From a bacterium (GTDB lineage Bacteria; Armatimonadota; Abditibacteriia; Abditibacteriales; Abditibacteriaceae), in contig SDZD01000048.1 of NCBI GenBank assembly GCA_004172935.1, positions 1 through 50,573 on the forward strand: a DNA stretch of 50,573 bases, given 5' to 3'. Below, piece after piece: positions 16,830 to 24,849 of this stretch (position 1 is the first letter of the stretch; each line of letters starts with the position of its first letter). Under the pieces are notes generated by a model. The model saw nothing but the letters and a program-made list of their open reading frames with translations, searched no databases and was not told the DNA's origin. The position numbers and the translations under genes were made by a program.

Positions 16830-16871
16830 GCGTTTAATACTAGAACTCGTTATCTTCGTCAAACTCAATCC

Positions 16872-17483
16872 ATGACCGCACAGCCAAATCCCCACTACAT
16901 CACCGAGGAAGAGTACCGTGATGGCGAGGAAATCTCGACTATCAAACATGAATGGCTTGATGGCCAGGTCTACGCGATGGCGGGGGGCACATTCAATCAC
17001 GCCACGATCTGCGGCAACGCCTTCGCTGCTGCTAAAGCCGCCTTGCGTGGCAAAGCATGTAAGGCGCGCAGTTCGGAATTGCGAGTCAAAATCGAATCCA
17101 ACGGCCAAGAGGTCTACCCCGATGCCGTCATCTTTTGTCCCCCATCTCGATTCGTTGGCAAAGGGGATTCAACCTTGCTAACCCCGAAAGTCATCTTCGA
17201 AGTCTTATCTGAATCAACTGAAAAGTACGACCGCCAGAGAAAATTTGTCCTTTATCAAACCATCGAAACCCTCGAAGAATACGTCCTTATTGAACAAGAC
17301 CGCATCTGGGTCGATCACTATCGCAGAGTCGGCGAAGACTGGCTCTATCGCTCCTATAACGAGCGCAGCAGCATCTTGAAATTGCAAAGCGTCGCCATCG
17401 AAATCCCCCTCGACGACATTTACGACGAACTTGAACTTCCCGAATCCCTATTCGGCTTTACTCCCTCCGCACAGCCAGAATAA
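16872..17483 (+). CDS. Uma2-family (DUF820) putative restriction-like nuclease, copy 2
   Basis: 203 residues. It has the same architecture as the copy at 11256: HEWLDGQVYAMAGGT, VYPDAVIFC (Asp84), VIFEVLSEST (Glu110) and a YDRQRKF segment with Lys124. The two copies align along their length but have diverged widely, so this is not a recent duplication. It lies between two terminators and is therefore a single-gene unit; no obvious ribosome binding site is seen. Biochemical role of the family is unproven. Confidence 0.9.
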   Translation: MTAQPNPHYITEEEYRDGEEISTIKHEWLDGQVYAMAGGTFNHATICGNAFAAAKAALRGKACKARSSELRVKIESNGQEVYPDAVIFCPPSRFVGKGDSTLLTPKVIFEVLSESTEKYDRQRKFVLYQTIETLEEYVLIEQDRIWVDHYRRVGEDWLYRSYNERSSILKLQSVAIEIPLDDIYDELELPESLFGFTPSAQPE

Positions 17484-17485
17484 AA

Positions 17486-17522
17486 CAAACCGCCCGTGAC
17501 TCATTGAGTCACGGGCGGTTTG
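17486..17522. terminator. Bidirectional terminator between convergent genes
   Basis: A 17-bp perfect stem (17486-17502 with 17506-17522) and loop ATT, with A-rich sequence to the left and a short T-rich run to the right. It separates the second Uma2 gene from the converging leftward gene. Confidence 0.85.
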
Positions 17523-17533
17523 TCTTTAGCCGC

Positions 17534-18019
17534 TTAAGCAAAGCGCACGAATGGGTTCATTTGGGCGGGGCTAAACCATTCCAGGCCAAACTCCTCCTTC
17601 AAAAATCGCGCTTTTTCGTTCCACAGGAAAAAGCAAAAGTTGGGGCCATCTCCGATTCCAGCCAGTTCGAGTTCGAACGCCAACATCTCTTCGGCCTCCT
17701 CGAAAGCTGTACGCCATTGGGGTTCATCCTCCACTGGGTCATGCAGCAGAAGATAGTCGCCTATGGCTACCGAATTGGCTTGTTGGACTAAAGCAAGTTG
17801 GTAGCGGTGTCGCAATGTCGGAGAGGCATTTGCCAGCCAGTGCCCCACACGAGTCGCATTTACGCCCAGAGCGAGGTGTAAGCGCGCCCATTCTTCTTCG
17901 GGAAAAGGCAACAGTTGTCGGAGTTTGCTCTCATGGCGGAGATAACCTTCCGCTTTATTCTGGGGAGCGTGGCGACTGGGTGAAAAAGAAGTTGCTGTAG
18001 GGCAGAGTGTGGTAATCAT
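17534..18019 (-). CDS. Protein of unknown function downstream of the FemAB/GNAT-like gene
   Basis: 161 residues, cytoplasmic and acidic. The middle, EEEWARLHLALGVNATRVGHWLANASPTLRHRYQ, looks helical, and the C-terminal part is rich in aromatic residues (NFCFFLWNEKARFLKEEFGLEWF). I do not recognise the family. It starts 20 bp after the stop of the FemAB/GNAT-like gene on the same strand, so the two are probably one operon and may share a pathway. Confidence 0.6.
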   Translation of the reverse strand: MITTLCPTATSFSPSRHAPQNKAEGYLRHESKLRQLLPFPEEEWARLHLALGVNATRVGHWLANASPTLRHRYQLALVQQANSVAIGDYLLLHDPVEDEPQWRTAFEEAEEMLAFELELAGIGDGPNFCFFLWNEKARFLKEEFGLEWFSPAQMNPFVRFA

Positions 18020-18039
18020 GGTTTTTCTAACGCGGATAA

Positions 18040-19280
18040 TCAGGAGTTTTTTTGTTCTTTGGATTTAGCAGCTGTGTTCACATGATGGGCTTCCGACTTG
18101 AAAACGCGGTGTTCAAATGTCGGGACTTCGGGGCAAATAAAAGGGTGAAGACGCGACAGCAACGCATTCACAAACAAGTTGCGATGTTTGATGTACACGG
18201 ACAGCTGAAATGGCTTCACTCCTAGGCGAGATTTGAACTTGTAGCTCGTTTGTCCTGTTGATACAAACTGCATCCCCTCGCGACAGGCGAGATCAATTGC
18301 TGGATAAGCCAGATTGAAATACACGTTATGCGATTCGTTGTAGAGATAGTCAACTCCTGTATAAAGGTCTTGCACCATGTTATCGCCCAGCAATAACATC
18401 TCGACACCAATCAATTGCCCTGTTTCCTTCAGTCGAGCTGTTACCAATCGCGAGTCCGCACAGCGAGCAAAGGCTCGGAAAAATTCGGGAGTGAGGGTTT
18501 CAAACGTCGATTGGGCGCGTGCCAGAACGTTGGAATACAGCACGAACACTTCGTCGGCCAGCTCGGCAAAATCGGTTTCGATCTGAATATCGAGTTCCTG
18601 TGCCTTAGCTTGGTCGTCGCGCACTGCACGGCGGTAAAGCTTACGCATTGCCCCCACGTATCCTTCGAGTCCATCCCATTCCGCTTCAATATGGATTTTT
18701 GTCCCTGGCAATGAAGCCGCCTTGATGTGACCAGATTTTTCGAGTGCTTCCCCGAAGTTATCAATGGCGCGCTCATCTAACTCGAATAACACAAGCAATT
18801 GAGCATCGCAGCGTTCTTCAAGCAACTTAATAAGTTTAAAAAAACTAAAGATTTTGCTTCTGGACTCAAATTTGTTGCTACAACCAAATTGGGGCGGTAA
18901 TTAGTAATCACAGGGCCGCATGTCTGGGCGCGCAAAATACCTAGGCGCTTCAGTGGCCCCTTGCGAATTTTGGCGGCTAACTCCTTTATCTGTGGGGCAG
19001 CTAAAGTAAGCAAATCAATGTCGTTGTCGCTCAAGACTGCGGCCCCCACCAAACGCCCCGCGTTCTTAACGGTGATGTACTGAGGATTGCGCATCATTCC
19101 CGATTGTTGAGCTGCAACTAGAAAGTCATGACGAAGTTGAGGTTCATCGCGCGAAATGAGGGCGTTCCATTGGGCCGCATCGAATTTGCGAATGTCAACA
19201 CATACATCGCTTTCTAATGCGAAATCCAATAGGGATGCAGATTCAAAGCGCGGCAGAGCTAATGTTGATGGGTGCGTCAT
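18040..19280 (-). CDS. FemAB/GNAT-like acyltransferase encoded in two frames joined by -1 slippage
   Basis: Two overlapping frames, 19280-18777 and 18825-18040, read as one protein of about 412 residues if the ribosome or polymerase slips -1 at a T7 run (18844-18838). The joined sequence reads SPEAKSLVFFKLIKLLEERCDAQLL without interruption. The second half has the GNAT-type layout of Acetyltransf_6/DUF482 proteins: MRKLYRRAVRDD, ETGQLIGVEMLLLGDN, YNESHNVYFNLAYPAIDLA and TGQTSYKFKSRLG. Such proteins transfer acyl or aminoacyl groups, often to peptidoglycan or lipids; the substrate here is unknown. Without slippage the first frame adds about 21 unrelated residues and stops. Alternatives are a natural mutation, phase variation, or a sequencing miscount of T7 for T8. 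Confidence 0.65.
18837..18843 (-). promoter_or_regulatory. U UUU UUA slippery heptamer
   Basis: Read on the minus strand in the frame of the first half, the codons are GTT TTT TTA, giving the heptamer T TTT TTA in the correct X XXY YYZ phase. A -1 slip places TTT TTT AAA CTT in register with the second half. It lies inside the overlap of the two frames. I found no convincing downstream stimulatory stem or pseudoknot by eye. Confidence 0.5.
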
Positions 19281-19432
19281 TGTGTTCAGTCGGACTCCAA
19301 ACGATTACTGTGGGCCACGACTCTTCTCTCCGACAACGCTGTTTAGGAGAAATAGGGATTGATTAAGTAAGAAGCTTCCCATTCGCTCTTCACTCCATCC
19401 CACAAACGACCGTTTCTTCTTGACAAAATGCC

Positions 19433-19460
19433 AAAGTTTGGCTTTATAAAGCCAAACTTT
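19433..19460. repeat. 28-bp perfect palindrome sharing 20 bp with 26403-26422
   Basis: 14-bp arms centred on TTTATAAA, followed on the + strand by T-rich sequence (T5 in total). The core TGGCTTTATAAAGCCA is repeated upstream of amt. It lies 105 bp beyond the arginase-family stop and 153 bp before the FemAB/GNAT-like start, both on the minus strand. It may act as a terminator, an operator or a mobile repeat. The 284-bp gap 19281-19564 is otherwise AT-rich with no gene. Confidence 0.6.
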
Positions 19461-19564
19461 TTGTATGCGTACTGCCGTTCTCGCAAAAAATAGAAGCTAA
19501 GAATCACATGAGAATTTAACAAATGTAGCAATATTAATAAAATTTAAGCATTAGTTTCGAATTT

Positions 19565-20476
19565 TCATCCGCCTCCAAATGCGCGCCACAGAACTCTGTT
19601 CGTCTCTTCATTGCGCCTGAGTTCTTCTGATGAGGGAATCGGCTTTATGGGATGATCGGATCGCGATATTGCCGCGAACAGAGGATTTTTGAATCTAGGC
19701 TTGCTCCATTCTCCTGTTACATCCGCGCCCATGAGTTCGCATTGTTCTCTCAGCATACGAATGCCAAGGCAAACCTCATCCAGACGAAGTTCTCCCGCAT
19801 CCCAGTTCGAGGTCGCATACGAAGGCATGAAGCAATCTTTATCGACAGATATATAGACCCGACGCGATGGCAAGCGCGCGATAATTCCCTGCATCAAATT
19901 TTTAAGCCCCGCTTGCTCTACGGTCTTCCACCTCATACGCCCACTTTTACGTACACCACACTCCAACTTCCGTCCTATCCCCGGCCATAGCGACGAAGCC
20001 AAACTCGCCGGATAAATTTCCAATCGCCCACTGGAAAGCGCTGCCCGGTTGCCTCGCCAAAGCTGCACGCCGCCCAGGTCTTCACTTCCTGCGCCAATGA
20101 CAACGATGCGTTTCACATGCGGAAGGGACAGAGCATCATTCACCCAACTACCGCAACAGGGAAAAGGGCTTGTCACATCCCAATCAGGATGTTGGTCGAA
20201 AACAACGGCCGACAACGGCTCCCGCTGAAATTTAAGTAGCGAGAAAGTCAGATGGTGGAAATCCCCCGACCCATAATAGGTCAGGCGATGTGCATCTTCG
20301 GTGCTTAAATGGCGCTCAAAACCTTGCCGTACTTGCCGACGACACAAATAACGCAAACGCGGCCCCCATGAGGCCAACGACTCGATGCTGGCTCCGCTTT
20401 CTTCAAGAAAGCCTTTTTGTCGGCGTAACGAACCATCGACATCAAGAATACGCGGGCGCGAAGAAAATAAGGGCAT
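19565..20476 (-). CDS. Arginase/agmatinase-family metallohydrolase
   Basis: 303 residues. The ureohydrolase metal-binding pattern is visible in divergent form: GSGDFHH (69-75, for GGDHS), DQHPDWD (94-100, for DAHxD) and ISVDKDCFMPSYATSNWDAG (209-228, for SxDxDxxDP). Family members hydrolyse guanidino compounds such as arginine, agmatine or formiminoglutamate with two Mn ions. The departures from consensus mean the substrate cannot be assigned. It starts 91 bp from the divergent SemiSWEET gene. Confidence 0.75.
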   Translation of the reverse strand: MPLFSSRPRILDVDGSLRRQKGFLEESGASIESLASWGPRLRYLCRRQVRQGFERHLSTEDAHRLTYYGSGDFHHLTFSLLKFQREPLSAVVFDQHPDWDVTSPFPCCGSWVNDALSLPHVKRIVVIGAGSEDLGGVQLWRGNRAALSSGRLEIYPASLASSLWPGIGRKLECGVRKSGRMRWKTVEQAGLKNLMQGIIARLPSRRVYISVDKDCFMPSYATSNWDAGELRLDEVCLGIRMLREQCELMGADVTGEWSKPRFKNPLFAAISRSDHPIKPIPSSEELRRNEETNRVLWRAFGGG

Positions 20477-20567
20477 GATGTCGTGTTTGCCTCACTTCCT
20501 TGCTCCGAACATGAGAGACACCTTAGATTGGGAACGCAAACACCGATATACAACGTCGGTTTGAGCT

Positions 20568-20900
20568 ATGTTTCTGCCGCCATACGATGAGGTTTCTCGC
20601 ATCTTAGCACTGCTCTCCAGTGCCCTCATTACTATCGGTTCATACGACCAGGTTTGGCGCATTTGGAAGCGGCGAAGCGTGGCCGACATTTCACCCCTCT
20701 ATATTCTCTTCGCGGGCTTCAACGAAGTAACATGGCTCAATTACGGCATCGCCATCCATGAATGGCCGATTATCCTCGTGGGAATAGTTAACTTTCCGCC
20801 CTGCATTTTGGCGGTTTGGGGATGCCTCAAATTCCGCGACCCTAAACCAAAAACGCCACCCCAATATCTGGAATCGCTAACAGAAAAACCTGTTGTCTAA
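20568..20900 (+). CDS. SemiSWEET-type small transporter (MtN3/PQ-loop family)
   Basis: 110 residues with three hydrophobic segments: LALLSSALITIGSY, ISPLYILFAGFNEVTWLNYG and WPIILVGIVNFPPCILAVWGC. The signatures QVWRIWKRRSVADIS and WLNYG...PIILVGIVNF match SemiSWEET proteins, which dimerise to form sugar or small-solute facilitators. The classical PQ dipeptide is replaced by DQ. The substrate is unknown. Confidence 0.8.
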   Translation: MFLPPYDEVSRILALLSSALITIGSYDQVWRIWKRRSVADISPLYILFAGFNEVTWLNYGIAIHEWPIILVGIVNFPPCILAVWGCLKFRDPKPKTPPQYLESLTEKPVV

Positions 20901-21108
20901 ATCATCAATTCACAATCACAAAGGCCACTCTCCTCTTTCAACACCCTCTGTGCCTCCGTGTCTCTGTGGTTAAAAATCACCACAACACGCCCATCAATTA
21001 CCTTCCATCAATTTTTCGACACGAACCTCGCGTCTTCGCATTCCTTTAGCTGAGTTTTGTCCGCTCGTCTCCCACTGGCACAAGATTGTCGCTTTGAAAA
21101 CCCCATAT

Positions 21109-21540
21109 ATGGATATGGACTCGACGCAAGAACTCAAAGATAAGCAACTCGCCTTCGCCATTTTCCGCCTGACGATGGGAGTCAACATCTTCCTCCACGG
21201 CTTCGTGCGTATCGTCGGTGGAGCCGATGGATTTGCCGATAAGACACAGGCAAGCTTTAACGGCACCATGCTCCCCGAATTTGCAGTGCGCTCTTTCCTT
21301 CTGGTATTGCCATTCATCGAAGCCCTGCTCGGTCTAACCCAGATTCTAGGAATTGGCACCCGTTGGACATTGGCAGCAGGTGGCTTGTTGATGACAACCC
21401 TCGTATTGGGAACCGCCTTCCGCAGCGATTGGAATGCCCTTGGAACCCAGATGATCTACGTGATCGGCTATTTCCTTTTGCTCTCCAACACCCGCTACAA
21501 CGCCTTCAGCCTCGATGCTATTCTAGCCCGCCGCGCTTGA
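21109..21540 (+). CDS. DoxX-like membrane protein
   Basis: 143 residues from ATG 21109 (a TTG at 21094 would add five). Four hydrophobic segments include FAIFRLTMGVNIFLHGFVRI, LLVLPFIEALLGLTQILGIG, LAAGGLLMTTLVLGTAF and QMIYVIGYFLLL. The pattern R...G...HG...R near the first helix and PFIEALLGL in the second is typical of the DoxX/DoxD family. Family members act with quinones or oxidoreductases at the membrane, but most, like this one, are uncharacterised. The gap before it (20901-21108) holds no gene and includes a TCTGTGCCTC-type degenerate repeat. Confidence 0.75.
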   Translation: MDMDSTQELKDKQLAFAIFRLTMGVNIFLHGFVRIVGGADGFADKTQASFNGTMLPEFAVRSFLLVLPFIEALLGLTQILGIGTRWTLAAGGLLMTTLVLGTAFRSDWNALGTQMIYVIGYFLLLSNTRYNAFSLDAILARRA

Positions 21541-21578
21541 GCCAGCGCTAAAATCCCATACATTTACTTTTCCCTGTA

Positions 21579-21611
21579 TGTGGAAAAGATTGTGGATAAG
21601 TATGTGAACAA
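21579..21611 (-). promoter_or_regulatory. Array of three DnaA boxes at a 12-bp period
   Basis: On the minus strand, TTGTTCACA (21611-21603), the consensus box TTATCCACA (21599-21591) and TTTTCCACA (21587-21579) are each separated by exactly 3 bp. The middle box is a perfect R1-type site; the outer two differ from it by two bases and one base respectively. The array sits in the gap between the convergent DoxX and J-like genes (21541-21741). That gap also has a small CGGACT-A-AGTCCG inverted repeat at about 21634-21648 and no gene. Confidence 0.65.
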
Positions 21612-21741
21612 CTCGGATACCCCGCGTATAAATGCCGGACTAAGTCCGACTTCTCTATTATTCAGGGCGTGGTGCCCGTAGGCCAAATAGCGCGGGCTTC
21701 AGCCCTGCGTCCCACTGTGAAATGGTAGAGTTCGGTTTGCA

Positions 21742-22434
21742 TCAGGCCGTTTCCATTTCCAGGTCGCCCGCCAGCGAAAACACATAGCCCACCACGACAG
21801 CTCCTACTATCGCCAGTGGTGCGCAAACTCCAAACGGCAAGGCTGCCAGTGTCGGCAATGTTACAGCCAGCCCCACGAATGTCGTTGCTCCACCTACCAG
21901 CGGCCCCAGTGGCAGCCGCGAACTGGTCGGGGGTGAAGGCATGATTAATGGATTCGTAACCACTACAGTAGCCGGCTGCGGCTCTGGCGCCATAACTATG
22001 GTTGGCTCGGCAAGCACCGGAGTTTCCAGAGTAGCAGTCAGTGCGGCCTTTGCGGGGCGCCGTGATACCGAAACCGACAAAATATCGTTGGTGGCTGGAG
22101 CAACCTCCCGTTCGTTGAGTAGCGTGGGCAGGAAATCCTCGAACGGCATACGAGGCGACTGCATCTCGACTGCGCCCCGATAGGCATCGTAGCGACGGCG
22201 ACGTTTGGCATCGAGCAGGATGGTGCGTGCCTGGGGCAACAACTCCAACAACAGCAGCGCCTCGCGGCGGCGTGCGGGAGTGCGGTGGTCGCGGTCAGTC
22301 TGCGCGCCTTTATATAGCGAGTTGATTTGTTCGCGTAGTTCATCGGTTCCTGTAGAAGGGGCCGATGCAAGCAGGGTATAAAAATCGACGAAGCCATCCG
22401 CATGTTGCGCTTCGTGGACAGGTTGGATGTTCAT
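21742..22434 (-). CDS. Membrane protein with a degenerate J domain
   Basis: 230 residues. Residues 17-84 follow the J-domain layout: DFYTLLASAPSTGTDELREQ (helices I-II), then a helix rich in Ala/Leu/Glu, then ARTILLDAKRRRRYDA, the usual end of a J domain. The HPD tripeptide needed to trigger Hsp70 ATPase is missing; the loop reads QTDRDHRT. A Pro/Val-rich linker leads to two C-terminal membrane helices (about 178-222). It follows the Hsp70 gene on the same strand by 80 bp, which supports a role as its membrane-bound partner. It may bind without activating Hsp70, or act as an anchor. Confidence 0.65.
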   Translation of the reverse strand: MNIQPVHEAQHADGFVDFYTLLASAPSTGTDELREQINSLYKGAQTDRDHRTPARRREALLLLELLPQARTILLDAKRRRRYDAYRGAVEMQSPRMPFEDFLPTLLNEREVAPATNDILSVSVSRRPAKAALTATLETPVLAEPTIVMAPEPQPATVVVTNPLIMPSPPTSSRLPLGPLVGGATTFVGLAVTLPTLAALPFGVCAPLAIVGAVVVGYVFSLAGDLEMETA

Positions 22435-22461
22435 GGGACTTGGGTTAAATGATCGTGTTTA

Positions 22462-22492
22462 GAGTCGGTCTGTTTTGTGCTTAGACCGACTC
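22462..22492 (-). other. 10-bp hairpin between the Hsp70 and J-like genes
   Basis: GAGTCGGTCT pairs perfectly with AGACCGACTC across an 11-nt loop. No T-run follows on the minus strand, so it is more likely an mRNA stability or partial-termination element than a full terminator. Confidence 0.45.
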
Positions 22493-22514
22493 CATTTGGC
22501 AGCATAAATTTGTG

Positions 22515-24038
22515 TCAGGCCACGACAGCGCGCGCTAACATTTCCTGTTCCAGTGCGATCTCTTCGCTCGAACGTTCGCCCGAAAGCGATAGCAATGCGC
22601 GCCCTTCGCGCCCGGTAACTTCATCGCGAGCGAACACCGTGATGCGTCCATTCTCGTCGCAGCGAAATTCCACTTCGATTTGTGGCTCGCCCGCCGGACG
22701 CAGCGGCGAAGTATCGAGGTTAAAGCGCCCTACCGGAGAATTGTAGGCTTCGATTTCGCGTGATTCCCCCTCATAAACCAACACGTTGACGACGGCCTGA
22801 TTATCTTGAACAGTCGTGTAGCCGCGCCGTACTTCGGTGTGTGGAAGCGGCGTAAGCGCCGGAACTACTGGGTCCACCAGTACCTCGCCGTTCTGATTGG
22901 TCGCCACTCCCAACGAGTGAGATAACACATGCTCAACCTTCATCTCGCGCAACGATTCATCGCTGCCCAGCAACCCCGCCTGAAGTGCGGCTCCTTTGGC
23001 CACGCACTCATCGGGGTCAAAAAGCTGTGGTTTGCGCCCCGTTGCGCGCAGCAACATTTCGCGAACCATCGGCATCCGACTCGAACCCCCCACGCACAAC
23101 ACCTCCGCTATGTCATCCCATTCCAGCCCCGCCTGCGCCAGCACATTTTCCAGCAACATCTCGGTGCGCGCCAGCAAATCGGAGCACATCGTCTCCAACT
23201 CTTCCCGCGAAATCTCGATGCGAACCGGAAGCAGGGCGTCCAGTGCACTCTTCGGATTGGCCTTGCGCGCCTTGAAAGCAATGGGCACCGTCATGCGCTG
23301 CGAAAGCTGCACCTTCGCCGTCTCGCACTTTAATCGAAGCTCCGCTTCGAGCGCGGCATCATGCACGATTTCCTCGCCCAGATCGCGCAGTCTCCCGTCG
23401 ATATGGTTCATCAATCGGTCATCGAAGTCTTTGCCCCCCAAAAACGGGTCGCCTCCGACAGCCACAACTCGAAGCGCATCTTCCGAGGCTTCGAGAATCG
23501 TCACGTCGAAGGTGCCGCCTCCAAGGTCGTAGACGAGAATATGTCGGGCCTCCCTGACGTGAACCATCCCATAGGCGAGTGCAGCGGCGGTTGGCTCCGA
23601 AATGATGCGCAACACGTTCAGCCCCGCCAATTTTCCCGCTTCAAGCGTTGCTTGTCTCTGGTTCTCGTTGAAGTAGGCGGGCACCGTGATGACCGCTTCC
23701 GACACGCTTTCTCCAAGAGCGAATTCTGTCTCCTGCACCAGCTTTCGTAAGATGATGCTCGACAAAAATTCAGGCGAATAAGAGCGTCCATCCACATGCA
23801 TTCTGTGGTCGCTCTGGCCCATAAAGCGCTTCACGAATTGAACCACCCGTTCGGGGTCGGTCACAGTCGACTGAAGCGCTACTTCCCCCACCACGAACTG
23901 TGGTTCGTCCACAAAAATAACCGATGGAGTTGTCGTGCGCCCATCCGAGTTCTTAATGATGGCTGGCTTGCCATATTCGTCGAGATAAGCGACGGCGGAA
24001 TAGGTTGTGCCTAGATCAATACCAATAGGACGACTCAT
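22515..24038 (-). CDS. dnaK: Lidless Hsp70 (DnaK-family) chaperone
   Basis: 507 residues against about 610-640 for DnaK. The nucleotide-binding domain is complete: GIDLGTTYSAVAYLD, VYDLGGGTFDVTILE, ISEPTAAALAYG and CVGGSSRMPMVREML. The interdomain linker and beta-sandwich substrate domain follow (VLSHSLGVATNQNGE, RRGYTTVQDNQAVVNVLVYEGES, FDLD-like NLDTSPLRPAGEPQIEVEF). The protein stops about 25 residues after the beta-sandwich, so the helical lid and acidic tail are absent. The start lies 2 bp after the grpE stop, and a J-like gene follows. The paired genes suggest a specialised Hsp70 rather than the housekeeping copy. Confidence 0.93.
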   Translation of the reverse strand: MSRPIGIDLGTTYSAVAYLDEYGKPAIIKNSDGRTTTPSVIFVDEPQFVVGEVALQSTVTDPERVVQFVKRFMGQSDHRMHVDGRSYSPEFLSSIILRKLVQETEFALGESVSEAVITVPAYFNENQRQATLEAGKLAGLNVLRIISEPTAAALAYGMVHVREARHILVYDLGGGTFDVTILEASEDALRVVAVGGDPFLGGKDFDDRLMNHIDGRLRDLGEEIVHDAALEAELRLKCETAKVQLSQRMTVPIAFKARKANPKSALDALLPVRIEISREELETMCSDLLARTEMLLENVLAQAGLEWDDIAEVLCVGGSSRMPMVREMLLRATGRKPQLFDPDECVAKGAALQAGLLGSDESLREMKVEHVLSHSLGVATNQNGEVLVDPVVPALTPLPHTEVRRGYTTVQDNQAVVNVLVYEGESREIEAYNSPVGRFNLDTSPLRPAGEPQIEVEFRCDENGRITVFARDEVTGREGRALLSLSGERSSEEIALEQEMLARAVVA

Positions 24039-24040
24039 TA

Positions 24041-24817
24041 TTATTCTCCTTTGACTGCTTTTCCAACAACGACTTCGGTCGGACGCAGAACATGTCCTTT
24101 CAGCGTCCAGCCCTGGCGTTCGATGCTCTGAATTGTTCCATCCTGTTCGGGCGCAACAGCGACCGTGGCGACGGCTTTTTGCTCATGCCCATCGAAGCGT
24201 CCCGAAGGAGCGGGCAGCGGCTCGACATCGCACGAGGCCAGTGCCTGTTCGAGTTGGTCGCGCACAAACGCGATATTCTCGCGCACCTTCGTTGCTTTCA
24301 GGGCATCGGGAGCCAGTGTTTGAGATTCCTGATCTGTCTGGTAAAGCACCATCTCCTTGTCGAAATCGTCCAGCGAATCAAAGACAAACAGCAATGGACG
24401 CAGCAACGGTTTGACATGCTCAAACACGAAATCGCGCTTGTAGTCGCCAAGTTCGTTGTGCAGAACATTGAATACACGCTCCGAATCGTTGCCTTTTTGC
24501 TTCAGGTGCGATACATCGGCCCGCACCGTCTCAAGGCTGTTTTGCATCTGCGTCATCGCCTGAGCCATCACCTCAAGAGCGTCCAGTACCTCGTTTTCGT
24601 TATGTGTTGGCTCTGGGCTTGGTGGCGGAGGCGATGCTGGGGCAGCGGGGGCTGGCGTTGCTGGAACGCTCACGGGAGCAGCCCCGCGTCCCATCGCCCG
24701 CCCTCGCACTCCTGAGAGCATGGCGGAAACCCCTGCCTTAACATTCGATTGAGGAGCTTCTGCGCCATTGTGTGTGGCCCCGGCGAGGGCCAATTGTGGA
24801 TTTAAGGGATTGAACAT
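24041..24817 (-). CDS. grpE: GrpE-type nucleotide exchange factor with long N-terminal extension
   Basis: 258 residues. A low-complexity Ala/Pro-rich N-terminus (about 1-72) is followed by a long helix (NEVLDALEVMAQAMTQMQNS...VRADVSHL). The C-terminal GrpE beta domain reads GRFDGHEQKAVATVAVAPEQDGTIQSIERQGW then TLKGHVLRPTEVVVGK. GrpE dimers release ADP from Hsp70. The middle region is divergent from classical GrpE. It is 2 bp from the Hsp70 gene and 32 bp after amt, so the three may share a transcript. Confidence 0.85.
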   Translation of the reverse strand: MFNPLNPQLALAGATHNGAEAPQSNVKAGVSAMLSGVRGRAMGRGAAPVSVPATPAPAAPASPPPPSPEPTHNENEVLDALEVMAQAMTQMQNSLETVRADVSHLKQKGNDSERVFNVLHNELGDYKRDFVFEHVKPLLRPLLFVFDSLDDFDKEMVLYQTDQESQTLAPDALKATKVRENIAFVRDQLEQALASCDVEPLPAPSGRFDGHEQKAVATVAVAPEQDGTIQSIERQGWTLKGHVLRPTEVVVGKAVKGE

Positions 24818-24849
24818 GATTGTGAGTTAGAGATAGGTTCGGGTTACGA

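Noticed and set aside
19343..19531. A 62-codon leftward frame between the arginase-family and FemAB/GNAT-like genes
   Set aside because: It runs straight through the 28-bp palindrome and has no signal, motif or ribosome binding site.
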